From Holophagaceae bacterium UBA692 (GTDB lineage: Bacteria; Acidobacteriota; Holophagae; Holophagales; Holophagaceae): a DNA stretch of 10,226 nucleotides. The DNA lies in assembly GCA_002297665.1 (NCBI GenBank), contig DBMS01000188.1, forward strand, positions 17,617 through 27,842, read 5' to 3'. Positions 1-7,600 of the stretch are shown here, in pieces; within the stretch, counting starts at the first letter, position 1; every line of letters begins with the position of its first letter. Below the pieces are notes generated by a model. The model was not told the origin of the DNA. It made no database searches and was given only the letters and a program-made list of their open reading frames with translations. A program made the translations under genes and the position numbers.

Positions 1-69
1 CGCCGCTTCGGCGTGCCGCCCAGCAAGTACGCGCAGGAAGCCTACGACCGGCAGTTCAAGAAGAACTGA
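1..69 (+). CDS. C-terminal fragment of a probable AraC-family transcriptional regulator (partial, enters from left edge)
   Basis: The window opens inside a reading frame that runs 22 codons to a TGA at 67-69. Almost every codon ends in G or C, as in the real genes here, so this is very likely coding. The visible residues include RRFGVPPSKY followed by a polar tail ending in KKN. This resembles the end of the AraC/XylS DNA-binding domain, where the second helix-turn-helix closes with a pattern like F-x-R-x-F-G-x-x-P-x-x-Y-R and the protein stops 10 to 20 residues later. By family knowledge it would be a cytoplasmic DNA-binding activator. The sensing domain, start and promoter lie outside the window, so no target or ligand can be named. 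Its 3' end overlaps the converging amidase gene by 14 nt. I am fairly sure it is a gene end, and only moderately sure of the family because just 22 residues are visible. Confidence 0.6.
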   Translation, partial: RRFGVPPSKYAQEAYDRQFKKN

Positions 70-1639
70 GCGTAGCCAGGAACCTCGGCGCCCTTCGCGC
101 CTTCGTGGCCTGCTCGAAGGCGTAGCCCAGCTTCAGCAGCGCGGGCTCGCTCCAGGCCCTTCCGAAAAAGGACAGGCCCACCGGAAGGTCCATGACGAAG
201 CCCGCGGGGACCGTGAGGTGGGGGTACCCGGCGACGGCGGCGGGGGTGGCGCAGCTGGTGCCGTAGTTGTCGCCGTTGACCAGGTCGGTGACCCAGGCGG
301 GGGTGCCGGTGGGGGCGATGATGGCGTCCAGGCGGTGCGCGTCCATGACGGTGTCGATGCCCTGGCGGGATAGGGTCCGGCAGGTGTCCAGGGCCTTGAG
401 GTAGGCGGGGTCGGTGAGCGGGCCCTTGGCCTGGGCGTCGTACAGCAGCTCCTGGCCGAACAGGGGCATCTCCTTGTCCTTCATGCGCTCGTTGAATTCG
501 ATGAGGGAGGCCATGTCGCGGATGGGGGCGGTGACGCCGCGCCCGGCCAGGTAGGCCTCGAGGCCGGCCTTGAACTCGTAGAGCATGGCCTCGAGTTCGG
601 CCTTCTCGTAGGCGGCGGTGGGGACGTCCACCGGGTCCACCAGCACGGCGCCGCGGGCGGCCAGGGTCTTCAGGGTGGCGTCCATGAGCTCCAGGACGCC
701 CCGGTTCCCCGAGAAGAAGGCGCGGGCGACGCCCAGGCGCGCGCCTTTGAGGCCGTCGGGGTCCAGGAAGCGGGTGTAGTCGGGGTGGGCCCTGCAAGCC
801 GCGGTGGCGGGGTCCCGGGGGTCGGGGCCGGCCATGGCGCCCAGGAGGATCGCGGCGTCGCGCACCTTGCGGGTCATGGGGCCCGCGGTGTCCTGGGTGT
901 GGGAGAGGGGGATGATGCCGGTGCGGCTCAGGAGGCCCACGGTGGGCTTGAGGCCGACGATGCCGCAGGAGGTGGCGGGACTGACGATGGAGCCGTCGGT
1001 CTCGGTGCCCACCGCCGCCGCGCAAAGGCACGCGGCCACGGCGGCGCCGGAGCCGGAGCTGGAGCCCGAGCAGTTGCGGTCCAGGACGTAGGGGTTGCGG
1101 GTGAGGCCGCCCCGGCCGCTCCAGCCGCTGATGGAATGGGATGAGCGCAGGTTGGCCCACTCGCTGAGGTTCGTCTTGCCCAGGATCACGGCCCCGGCGG
1201 CGCGCAGGCGCGCCACGATGGGGGCGTCCGCGGGGGGCTTGGCGCCCAGCAGCGCCAGGGAGCCCGCGGTGGTCTGCATGCGGTCGCCGGTGTCGATGTT
1301 GTCCTTGAGGAGCACGGGGATGCCGTGGAGCGGGCCGCGGGGGCCCTTCTCGCGGCGTTCCCGGTCCAGGGCCCGGGCGATGTCCAGGGCGTCGGGGTTG
1401 ACCTCCAGGACGGCGTGGAGGGTCGTGCGGTCCAGGGTGCGGATGCGGGCCAGGTAGTGCTTCGCCAAACCCTCGGCGGTCCAGCGCCCGGTCCTCATGC
1501 CCTCGGCCATCTGGTCCAGGGTGGCTTCGTCCAGGGCGGCGCCGCCGGGCCCTGGACCCTTGGCCCGGGCGGCGAGCGCGGCGCCCGCGGCCAGGGCGAG
1601 GCCCAGGAAACGACGGCGGTCGAGGGTGGTGAGGCTCAT
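56..1639 (-). CDS. Tat-exported amidase (amidase signature family, peptide-amidase-like)
   Basis: Probably hydrolyses a carboxamide to carboxylate plus ammonia outside the cytoplasm. The 527-residue protein starts with a twin-arginine signal: DRRRFLG at residues 7-13, then an Ala/Leu-rich stretch to about residue 25. The amidase-signature fold follows. The Ser-cisSer-Lys triad can be placed by motif and spacing: Lys112 in VLLKDNIDT, the cis-Ser around Ser193 in the Ser/Gly-rich loop (190-198), and nucleophile Ser217 in GTETDGSIVSPA, 24 residues on as in characterised members. ETDGSI instead of DTGGSI, followed by GLKPTVGLLSR, and the full length resemble bacterial peptide amidases that deamidate C-terminally amidated peptides. 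GatA is unlikely because of the export signal and the absence of gatB/gatC. The exact substrate is unknown. The ATG is supported by a GGAG six bases upstream and by the signal peptide. It lies 40 bp downstream of the PilZ gene on the same strand, so co-transcription is possible. Confidence 0.93.
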   Translation of the reverse strand: MSLTTLDRRRFLGLALAAGAALAARAKGPGPGGAALDEATLDQMAEGMRTGRWTAEGLAKHYLARIRTLDRTTLHAVLEVNPDALDIARALDRERREKGPRGPLHGIPVLLKDNIDTGDRMQTTAGSLALLGAKPPADAPIVARLRAAGAVILGKTNLSEWANLRSSHSISGWSGRGGLTRNPYVLDRNCSGSSSGSGAAVAACLCAAAVGTETDGSIVSPATSCGIVGLKPTVGLLSRTGIIPLSHTQDTAGPMTRKVRDAAILLGAMAGPDPRDPATAACRAHPDYTRFLDPDGLKGARLGVARAFFSGNRGVLELMDATLKTLAARGAVLVDPVDVPTAAYEKAELEAMLYEFKAGLEAYLAGRGVTAPIRDMASLIEFNERMKDKEMPLFGQELLYDAQAKGPLTDPAYLKALDTCRTLSRQGIDTVMDAHRLDAIIAPTGTPAWVTDLVNGDNYGTSCATPAAVAGYPHLTVPAGFVMDLPVGLSFFGRAWSEPALLKLGYAFEQATKARRAPRFLATLSSS

Positions 1640-1645
1640 GGGCGG

Positions 1646-1649
1646 CTCC
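1646..1649 (-). promoter_or_regulatory. Ribosome binding site of the amidase gene
   Basis: Read on the minus strand this is GGAG, six bases before the ATG at 1639. It lies in the 40-bp gap between the PilZ stop codon and the amidase start. It supports that ATG and independent translation initiation within a possible two-gene transcript. I see no convincing terminator or promoter in the gap. Confidence 0.6.
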
Positions 1650-1679
1650 GGTTCCGCAGCAGTCTACACCCGGATTCCC

Positions 1680-2798
1680 TCAGGGCTCGGCGGGGGCCAT
1701 GGGGCTGTCCCCCCCGTGGGTGTTCCGCCGGATGATGCCCTGGGCCAGGCGCTGGAGGAACAGGCCCCGGGAAGGATTCCACACGATGGCGCTGGAGGCC
1801 TTCCATTCGGCGGAAAGCTCGAACAGGGCCGTGGCGTCCACCTGGGTTCCCAGGAGCAGGACGGGCGCCTTGGGGAGGGTCGTCTCCACCAGCGCCTTCA
1901 GGAGGCGCCGCTCGTCCAGGGAGGTGCCCTTCACGTGGAAGATTGCCAGGGGCGGGGCCGCGGCCAGGGCGTCCTTGATGGCCTGGGCGGAGTAGGGCAG
2001 GCGGATCAGGGGCTGGATGGGGGCGAGGAATTCGCGCAGGGCCGTTTCCAGGGCCGGGTCGGCGCTCACCAGGAGGATGCCGGTGGGACCCGAGGCTTGC
2101 GGCTTGGTCGCTCTGTCGTTCAGTTCCAGGCGCTGGGCCAGGCGCTCCCGCTCCTCCTCGCGGCGCAGGAAGATCCACCTGGACAGGGGCTGTTCCGTGC
2201 GCTCGGGAAGGGCGGGCCGGAAGGCCAGGCCGAGCGTCCTGGCGCCCAGGTGGCGGACCTCGGCCCGGGTCTCGATCTGGATCTCGGGGGACAGGGGGAT
2301 GGAAAGCAGGAGGGGCGTGCCCGGGCCCATGGCCGCGGGGTCCACGTCCCGCTGGGCGTGGATCTTGGCGCCCGTGGCGCTGATGTCGACCAGGGAGCCC
2401 TGGAGCAGGTCCCCCTTGAGCGTGCTGTAGGTGACCAGCACCCGCCCCACGCGCTCCACGCGGTAGGAGTCGCGCAGGTCGTTCTCCGTGAGCGACCTGG
2501 GCATGGAGAGGCGGATCGTGCGGCGCCCGTCCAGCATTCCGAGCCCCAGCACCTCCACGCGGGCCTCGAAAAAGCCCAGCCCGTCCGGGAACCGGATGGT
2601 CAGGTCCGGGGCCCTCAGGCCGAAGGTGGCGTCCTCGCGGCTCATGGTGGCGAGGATGTGCAGTTCGCCGTCGCGCACCGCCAGGAAGGAGGACTCGAAG
2701 CGCAGGTAGGGCGTGGCGAGGATCAGCAGTTCGCGGCGGGCGCAGGCCTGGGCCAGGACGTCCTGGATCTCGGCGGATTTCTTGATCGCGTCAGCCAC
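1680..2798 (-). CDS. PilZ-domain c-di-GMP-binding protein with a degenerate C-terminal receiver-like domain
   Basis: A 372-residue soluble protein with no signal or membrane segment. Residues about 14-100 form a beta-rich N-terminal region like the YcgR-type flagellar-brake domain that precedes many PilZ domains. The PilZ domain spans roughly 105-225 and carries both c-di-GMP contacts: RxxxR as R109-D-S-Y-R113 and [D/N]xSxxG as D138-I-S-A-T-G143, with LAFRPALPE near its end. A helical Glu/Arg-rich linker follows (about 205-225). Residues about 239-357 look like a response-regulator receiver: ILLVSADP at the start, then APPLAIFHVKG where the phosphorylated Asp would normally sit; here His288 occupies that place. 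The conserved late Lys-Pro is also missing (IVWNPS). This is probably a pseudo-receiver used for protein contacts. By family knowledge such proteins transmit c-di-GMP levels to motility, secretion or transcription partners; the partner is unknown. The start is GTG, chosen for a GGAG six bases upstream; an ATG slightly further upstream is out of frame. Divergent from the radical SAM gene. Confidence 0.88.
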   Translation of the reverse strand: MADAIKKSAEIQDVLAQACARRELLILATPYLRFESSFLAVRDGELHILATMSREDATFGLRAPDLTIRFPDGLGFFEARVEVLGLGMLDGRRTIRLSMPRSLTENDLRDSYRVERVGRVLVTYSTLKGDLLQGSLVDISATGAKIHAQRDVDPAAMGPGTPLLLSIPLSPEIQIETRAEVRHLGARTLGLAFRPALPERTEQPLSRWIFLRREEERERLAQRLELNDRATKPQASGPTGILLVSADPALETALREFLAPIQPLIRLPYSAQAIKDALAAAPPLAIFHVKGTSLDERRLLKALVETTLPKAPVLLLGTQVDATALFELSAEWKASSAIVWNPSRGLFLQRLAQGIIRRNTHGGDSPMAPAEP

Positions 2799-2804
2799 GG
2801 GCCG

Positions 2805-2808
2805 CTCC
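2805..2808 (-). promoter_or_regulatory. Ribosome binding site that decides the GTG start of the PilZ gene
   Basis: On the minus strand this reads GGAG, six bases before the GTG at 2798. The nearby ATG (2826-2828, minus strand) is in another frame and reaches a stop after 12 codons, so it cannot start this protein. The site therefore supports the rarer GTG start. Confidence 0.6.
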
Positions 2809-2874
2809 GAAGGGTTCGTATCGTGCCATTGTTGTCGATTCGTGCGGGCCCGTCACCTGTGTTGAAATGGAACC

Positions 2875-2879
2875 GGAGG
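2875..2879 (+). promoter_or_regulatory. Strong ribosome binding site of the radical SAM gene
   Basis: GGAGG sits four bases before the ATG at 2884 and is the best Shine-Dalgarno match in the window. It fixes the start even though the first dozen residues are a low-complexity Gly-rich lead that lies outside the B12-binding fold. Confidence 0.7.
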
Positions 2880-2883
2880 GATC

Positions 2884-4536
2884 ATGGTGCACGAGGGCGT
2901 GGAAGCCGGGGGCGGGGGCGGTGCCCTCCTGCTCTACAGCGCTCCGAAGAGCGGATACGGGGACGAGTGGATGACCTTCCTCCCCATCGGCCTGGGCTTC
3001 CTGCAGGCCATGCTGAAGTCCCGGGGCCACGCCTGCCGCCTGGCCAACCTCAGCGGCAAGGGGCGCAAGGAGATCCTGGCCTACCTGCGCCGCCACGACC
3101 CGGCCGTCATCGGCGTCTCCATGTTCACCTTCAACCGCAAGCGCAGCTGCGACCTGCTGGCCCTGGCCCGGGAGGCCTGCCCGCGGGCGGTCCTGCTGGC
3201 CGGAGGGCCCCATCCCACCCACCTGGCGAAGGAGGTCTTCGAGGATTGCCCCAGCCTGGACGCCATCGTGAAGGGCGAGGGGGAGATCCCGCTTCTCGAA
3301 GTCCTTTCGCGCGGCGCCGCCTGGCGGGAAGCCCCCGGGCTCATCCTGCGGGACGGCGAGACCGCCGCCGTGCCGCCCCTGGAGGACCTGGACGTCATGG
3401 GCGCCCCCGTGGAGCATTTCCAGGCGGACTTCCTGGACGACCCCGGCCAGCTCTCGTACCTGAGCACCAGCCGCGGCTGCCCCGCCACCTGCAACTTCTG
3501 CAACACGCCCGAATTCTGGGGAAGCTCCGTGCGCTTCCGGAGCCCCGAGGCGGTGCTGCGGGAGATGGCCCTGCTGCGAGAGCGCCACGGCCTGACCTAC
3601 TTCAGCTTCCGGGACGACACCTTCACCGCCAACCGGGGACGGATCCTCAAGCTCATGGACCTCATCCAGGACTCCGGCATGCACCCCCTGTGGAACTGCC
3701 AGAGCCGCGTGAACCTGGTGGACGAGGACCGGCTGGTGGCCATGAAGCGCGCCGGCTGCGAGTTCATGCAGTTCGGGGTGGAGCACGGCAGCGAGCGCGT
3801 GCTCCAGCTCCTGGACAAGGGCACCAACATGCGCCAGGCCCTGAAGGCCCTCACCCTGGTGCGCAAGGTGGGGATGAACCTGGGCATCTACCTCATCACC
3901 GGAATCCCCGGGGAGACCTGGGACGACGTGGAGATCACCTGCGACCTCATCCGCAGCGCCCGGCCCCACGACGTGCAGGTCTCGCCCCTGGCCCTGTACC
4001 CCGGGACGAGGCTCTTCGACCGGTACCGCGCCGAAGGGCGCATCAGCCCGGACTTCTTCCGGGGCGCCGGAGACGCCGAAGTCTTCGCGCGGGTGGACGC
4101 CCACACCGAGAAGGCCCTGCGGCGACTTGCCCAGGTGGCCGAGGCCACCAAGCCCCGGGCCATCTATACCCCGGCGCAGTTCCGGGAGCAGAAGGCCTGG
4201 CTGGGCTTCTGCGCCGTGACGAACCTCCTGTGCGGCGAGGCCGCCGAGGAGGAGGGCCGGTTCAGTGAGGCCGAGGCGGAGTACGACGAGGTGGTGGCCC
4301 GGGAGCCCGGGAACCCCTGGGGATTCCTCAAGCGCGCGCTGCTCCTCCACCGCATGGGTCGCGCCGCCCGGGCCCGGGCGGACCTGGCCGAGGTGCTGGC
4401 GCTGGCGCCGGGAAACCCCGAGGCGGTGGAGCTGGCCCGGGAGTGGGGCGCCGGCAAGGGCTGGAAGGCCGCCCAGGGGCCCGCGGCCGTCATGAAGGGG
4501 TCCCAGGCCTACCTGGACCGGGCCGGGCGCGAATGA
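2884..4536 (+). CDS. B12-binding/radical SAM protein with C-terminal TPR repeats, substrate unknown
   Basis: A 550-residue cytoplasmic protein. After a Gly-rich lead (9-13), residues about 14-145 form a cobalamin-binding-type Rossmann domain with the usual landmarks LPIGLGFLQAMLKSRGH (33-49), LAGGPHPTH and VKGEGEIPLLE (129-139). The DxHxxG loop that supplies an axial His to cobalt is not visible. The radical SAM barrel spans about 190-400. Its iron-sulfur motif CxxxCxxC is C199, C203, C206; FRDDTF (242-247), GVEHGSERVLQLLDKG (298-313) and TGIPGETWDD (339-348) match the B12-type radical SAM family. The C-terminus (about 452-520) carries two helix-turn-helix units with TPR-like spacing, ending in EPGNPWG and APGNPEA. 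Family members methylate, cyclise or otherwise modify lipids, cofactors, RNA or natural products; nothing visible picks one. TPRs suggest a protein partner or peptide substrate, which is inference. No biosynthetic gene or precursor peptide is adjacent. Stop to next start is 92 bp. Confidence 0.9.
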   Translation: MVHEGVEAGGGGGALLLYSAPKSGYGDEWMTFLPIGLGFLQAMLKSRGHACRLANLSGKGRKEILAYLRRHDPAVIGVSMFTFNRKRSCDLLALAREACPRAVLLAGGPHPTHLAKEVFEDCPSLDAIVKGEGEIPLLEVLSRGAAWREAPGLILRDGETAAVPPLEDLDVMGAPVEHFQADFLDDPGQLSYLSTSRGCPATCNFCNTPEFWGSSVRFRSPEAVLREMALLRERHGLTYFSFRDDTFTANRGRILKLMDLIQDSGMHPLWNCQSRVNLVDEDRLVAMKRAGCEFMQFGVEHGSERVLQLLDKGTNMRQALKALTLVRKVGMNLGIYLITGIPGETWDDVEITCDLIRSARPHDVQVSPLALYPGTRLFDRYRAEGRISPDFFRGAGDAEVFARVDAHTEKALRRLAQVAEATKPRAIYTPAQFREQKAWLGFCAVTNLLCGEAAEEEGRFSEAEAEYDEVVAREPGNPWGFLKRALLLHRMGRAARARADLAEVLALAPGNPEAVELAREWGAGKGWKAAQGPAAVMKGSQAYLDRAGRE

Positions 4537-4628
4537 CACGTTGCTGGTAATTCCCAGGACAGCCGGCGTGCGGGCCGTGTATTTTAAGGGATACCAAAGC
4601 GGATGCGCGTCCGAAATCGGAACCCCGA
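4537..4628 (+). promoter_or_regulatory. Spacer upstream of the diguanylate cyclase, with possible weak promoter
   Basis: This 92-bp gap contains the most AT-rich patch in the window, TATTTTAAGGGATA (4580-4593). TATTTT at 4580-4585 could be a -10, with AGGACA at 4556-4561 as a poor -35 at 18-bp spacing, giving a leader of about 35 bases. The same patch follows an imperfect hairpin, ACA/CGGC (4559-4567) pairing with GCCG/TGT (4574-4580) around a six-base loop, so it could instead be a weak terminator for the radical SAM gene. Two small inverted repeats follow: CGGATGC/GCGTCCG (4600-4613, one wobble pair) and CCGAAATCGG (4611-4620). A weak GGAA (4619-4622) precedes the ATG by six bases. None of these is strong alone. 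Confidence 0.3.
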
Positions 4629-7600
4629 ATGCCTTCGATCCGAGCCCTAGTCGTCTGTTTCCTCGCCCTGGCCTTCGCCCAGGCTGAGCCGGCTGGCCGC
4701 TACCTGTTCCGGACCTACGGCCCCGAGCAGGGTTTCGTGGAACCGGGGCTGACCTGCATCACCCAGGATTCCGAAGGCTTCATCTGGATCGGGGGCGACT
4801 CGGGCCTGGTGCGCTACGACGGAGTGCAGTTCCGCAGGTGGACCGCCGAGGACGGGCTGGCCTCCACCGCGGTGAACCGCGTCCTGCGGCGGCGCGGCGG
4901 CGGCATCTGGGTGGTCACGGAAGGCGGGCTGGTGAAGTTCCACAAGGGGGCCTTCACGCCGGTGACCTACAAGGGGCAGACGTTCCGTCCCATCCGGGGC
5001 TCGGCGGTGGACCTGGATGGCGATGGCGTCCTTTGGGCGCTGGGGATGGACGGGCTGTACCGGGCGGCGGGGGACGCCATGGAACGGGTGGCGGACGTGC
5101 CCTCCGGCCAGGGCCGCGGCCTTGCCTGCCGGGCGGCCACCGGATCGGTTTTCGCGGTGGTGGGCGGGCAGGTGTGGGAAAGGCGCAGGGACACCACCTG
5201 GGTCCACTACACCAACGAGGACGGCCTGCCCGGCGACGGCATCGAGACCCTGGCGGTGGACGGCGAAGGCCGGCTTTGGGTGGTGGGGCGGCGGCTCCTG
5301 CGGTACCAGGACCCCCTGGACGCCGCCTTCCGCGACGCATCCTCCTGGCTGCCGGCGCCGCCCTTCGCGTCCTGCACCATCAACCGGGAGACCGACGGAA
5401 GCGTGGGCATCCCCACCAACTCCGGCCTCCTGCGCCTGAAGGGGGACGACCACGAGGTCATCGACCAGGCCGCGGGGCTCCCGTGCAAATGGACGGCCTC
5501 CTCCCTGCTGGACCGGGAAGGCAACCTGTGGGTGGTGGGGCCCACCCTGTACCGGCAGCTGGGAAGGGGCTCCGTCCGCACCTTCACGGTGGCGGACGGC
5601 CTGCCTTCGGACCTGGTGTGGAGCGTGTTCCGCGACCAGTCGGGACGGCTCTTCGCGGGCACCAGCGAAGGCCTCGCGCTGCTGGGCGAGAAAGGCTGGT
5701 CCCGGGTGCCGGGCACCGAGGGCCTCAACGTCACGTGCCTGGTCCAGGGGGAGGCGGGCGCGCTCCTCATCGGGTCCACCAACGCCCCGCTGCGCACCCT
5801 GGAGCCCCGAGCGCGCGCGGCCACCGAGGGCTTCCTGCGGGGGCTCCGGGCCGAGGGGCTCAGCCACCCGGAGCGTTCGCAGTCAGTGGCCTGCGGCCGG
5901 GACGGGATCATCTGGGTGGCCGATCCCGGCCGCGGCATCTTCCGCATCGATTCCCGGAAGGGGACGGTCCGGCTGGACTACGGGGCGTCCCAGGCCGGCG
6001 TGCCGGAATTCATCCCCTGGCAGCTGGTCCAGGACGGGGAGGGCCGCATCTGGGGGGCCACCAGCGCGGGCCTGGTCGTCCACGACGACGCGGGCTGGCA
6101 CCGCTTCGGCCGCGCCCACGGCCTCAAGGTCGATCCGCTCAACGGGCTGGCCCTGGCCAACGAGGGCACGGCGTGGCTCCTGTATCGGGAGCCCCGGGGG
6201 GTGTCGCGGGTGGCCTACGCGAACGGTTCCATCCAGGTGCTGGAGCACCTGGACACCTCCAACCGCCTGCGGTCCAACGTGGCCTACGCCGGGGGGGTGG
6301 ATGCCCAGGGCCGCTTCTGGCTGGGAACGGACCGGGGCCTGGAATCGGTGCTGGGGACTTCCACCGCCCACCTCGGCCGGGGCGACGGCCTCGCCGGGGA
6401 CGACTGCAGCCAGAACTCCATCCTGGTGGACCGCAACCAGGACGTGTGGATCGGCACCACCACGGGACTCGCCCACGTCATCGCCGGGAAACGGCCCCGG
6501 AACCTCGCGCCCCTGGGCACGGTCATCACCCAGGTCACCCGCGGCCGGCGGGAACTCCAGCCCCCCTTCGGGGCCCTGGGACCCGTGGGCCACGCGGACG
6601 CGACGGTGGAGTTCCGGTTCGCCTCGCCCACCTTCGTCAACGAGAAGGCCGTGCTCTACCAGGTGCGCCTGGCCGGGCTCGAGGACGAGTGGCGTTCCAC
6701 GGACGTTCCCCAGGCGCGGTACGCTGCGCTTCCCGGAGGAACCTACACGTTCGAGGTCCGGGCCGCGTATCCGGGGACGCCCTTCGGCCCCGCGGCCCAG
6801 TATGCCTTCCAGGTGCTGCCGCCCTGGTGGCGCACCTGGTGGTTCCTGGCCCTGGAGGCGGTGGGGGCCATGGGGCTCGCCGGCTTCGTGATGAACTGGC
6901 GCTTGCGCACCCTGGCCATCCAGAAGGAGCGGCTGGCGGCCCTGGTGGAAAAGGCCACGGGCGATCTTCTCAAGGCCAACCACGCCCTGGAGAAGGCCAA
7001 CCTCGCCCTGAAGGCGCAGAGCCTCTCCGACCCCCTCACCGGGCTCCACAACCGGCGCTTCCTCTCCGTGGTGGTGGATGACGACACCGCCAAGGTGCAG
7101 CGATCCTACCGGGACTGGACCCCCGGCCAGGCCCTGCCCAACAACGACCTGGTGTTCCTCATGGTCGACCTGGACCACTTCAAGGGCGTCAACGACACCT
7201 ACGGGCACGCCGTGGGGGACCAGGTGCTCGCGCGGGTGGCCCAGGTGCTGCGCAAGGCCGCGCGCGAGACCGACGGCGTCATCCGGTGGGGCGGGGAGGA
7301 GTTCCTGGTCATGGCCCGCAATTCCACCCGGGCCGAGGCCCCCATCCTGGCCGAGCGCATCCGCAGCCTCATGGCCGAGCAGAAGCTGGTGCTGGAATCC
7401 GGCGAGGAGGTGCGGTGGACGTGCTCCGTAGGGTACGCGGCCTACCCCTTCTGCCTGCAGGACACCGGCTGGATGGGCTGGGAGAAGGTGGTGGAGATCG
7501 CCGACGCCTGCCTGTACCTGGCCAAGCGCGCGGGCCGGGACGCCTGGGCCGGCGCCGAGGCCCGCGACGGCCTCTCCCGTGCCGCCCACGGCCCGCGCCT

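Larger units (their letters stand above)
2799..2883. promoter_or_regulatory. Divergent intergenic region between the PilZ and radical SAM genes
   Basis: These 85 bp separate two divergent starts, so promoters for both directions must lie here or in the adjoining coding ends. It holds the two ribosome binding sites and a short perfect palindrome, CGGGCCCG, at 2845-2852 near the middle. A slightly more AT-containing patch (about 2828-2842) includes TTGTCG at 2832-2837, which could be a -35 element for the rightward gene, but no good -10 sits at the right spacing. I cannot assign either promoter. The palindrome is only 8 bp in a very GC-rich sequence and may be chance. Confidence 0.35.

Noticed and set aside
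56..1639. Amidase as glutamyl-tRNA amidotransferase subunit A (gatA)
   Set aside because: It has a twin-arginine export signal, an ETDGSI motif instead of DTGGSI, and no gatB or gatC nearby.
1497..4268. A 923-codon open frame on the + strand across the amidase start, the PilZ gene and the radical SAM gene
   Set aside because: It runs antisense to the PilZ gene and out of frame with the radical SAM gene. Its translation is low-complexity Gly/Arg/Pro/His with no domain, typical of high-GC sequence where stops are rare.
2884..4536. Radical SAM gene as part of a ribosomally made peptide cluster
   Set aside because: No small precursor gene, protease or transporter lies on either side; spacers of 85 and 92 bp are too short for a credible precursor with its signals.
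2791..4539. A 582-codon minus-strand frame opposite the radical SAM gene
   Set aside because: It mirrors the radical SAM frame, has no recognisable motif, and the sense strand there encodes a clear enzyme with cluster and TPR motifs.
4758..6474. Recurring short similar segments in DNA of the cyclase gene that could be mistaken for a repeat array
   Set aside because: They encode degenerate beta-propeller blades with variable spacing. They are protein repeats, not a CRISPR or DNA repeat array.
4838..7081. A 747-codon + strand frame inside the cyclase
   Set aside because: Alternative frame of the propeller-coding region; no motif and extreme Gly/Arg/Pro content.
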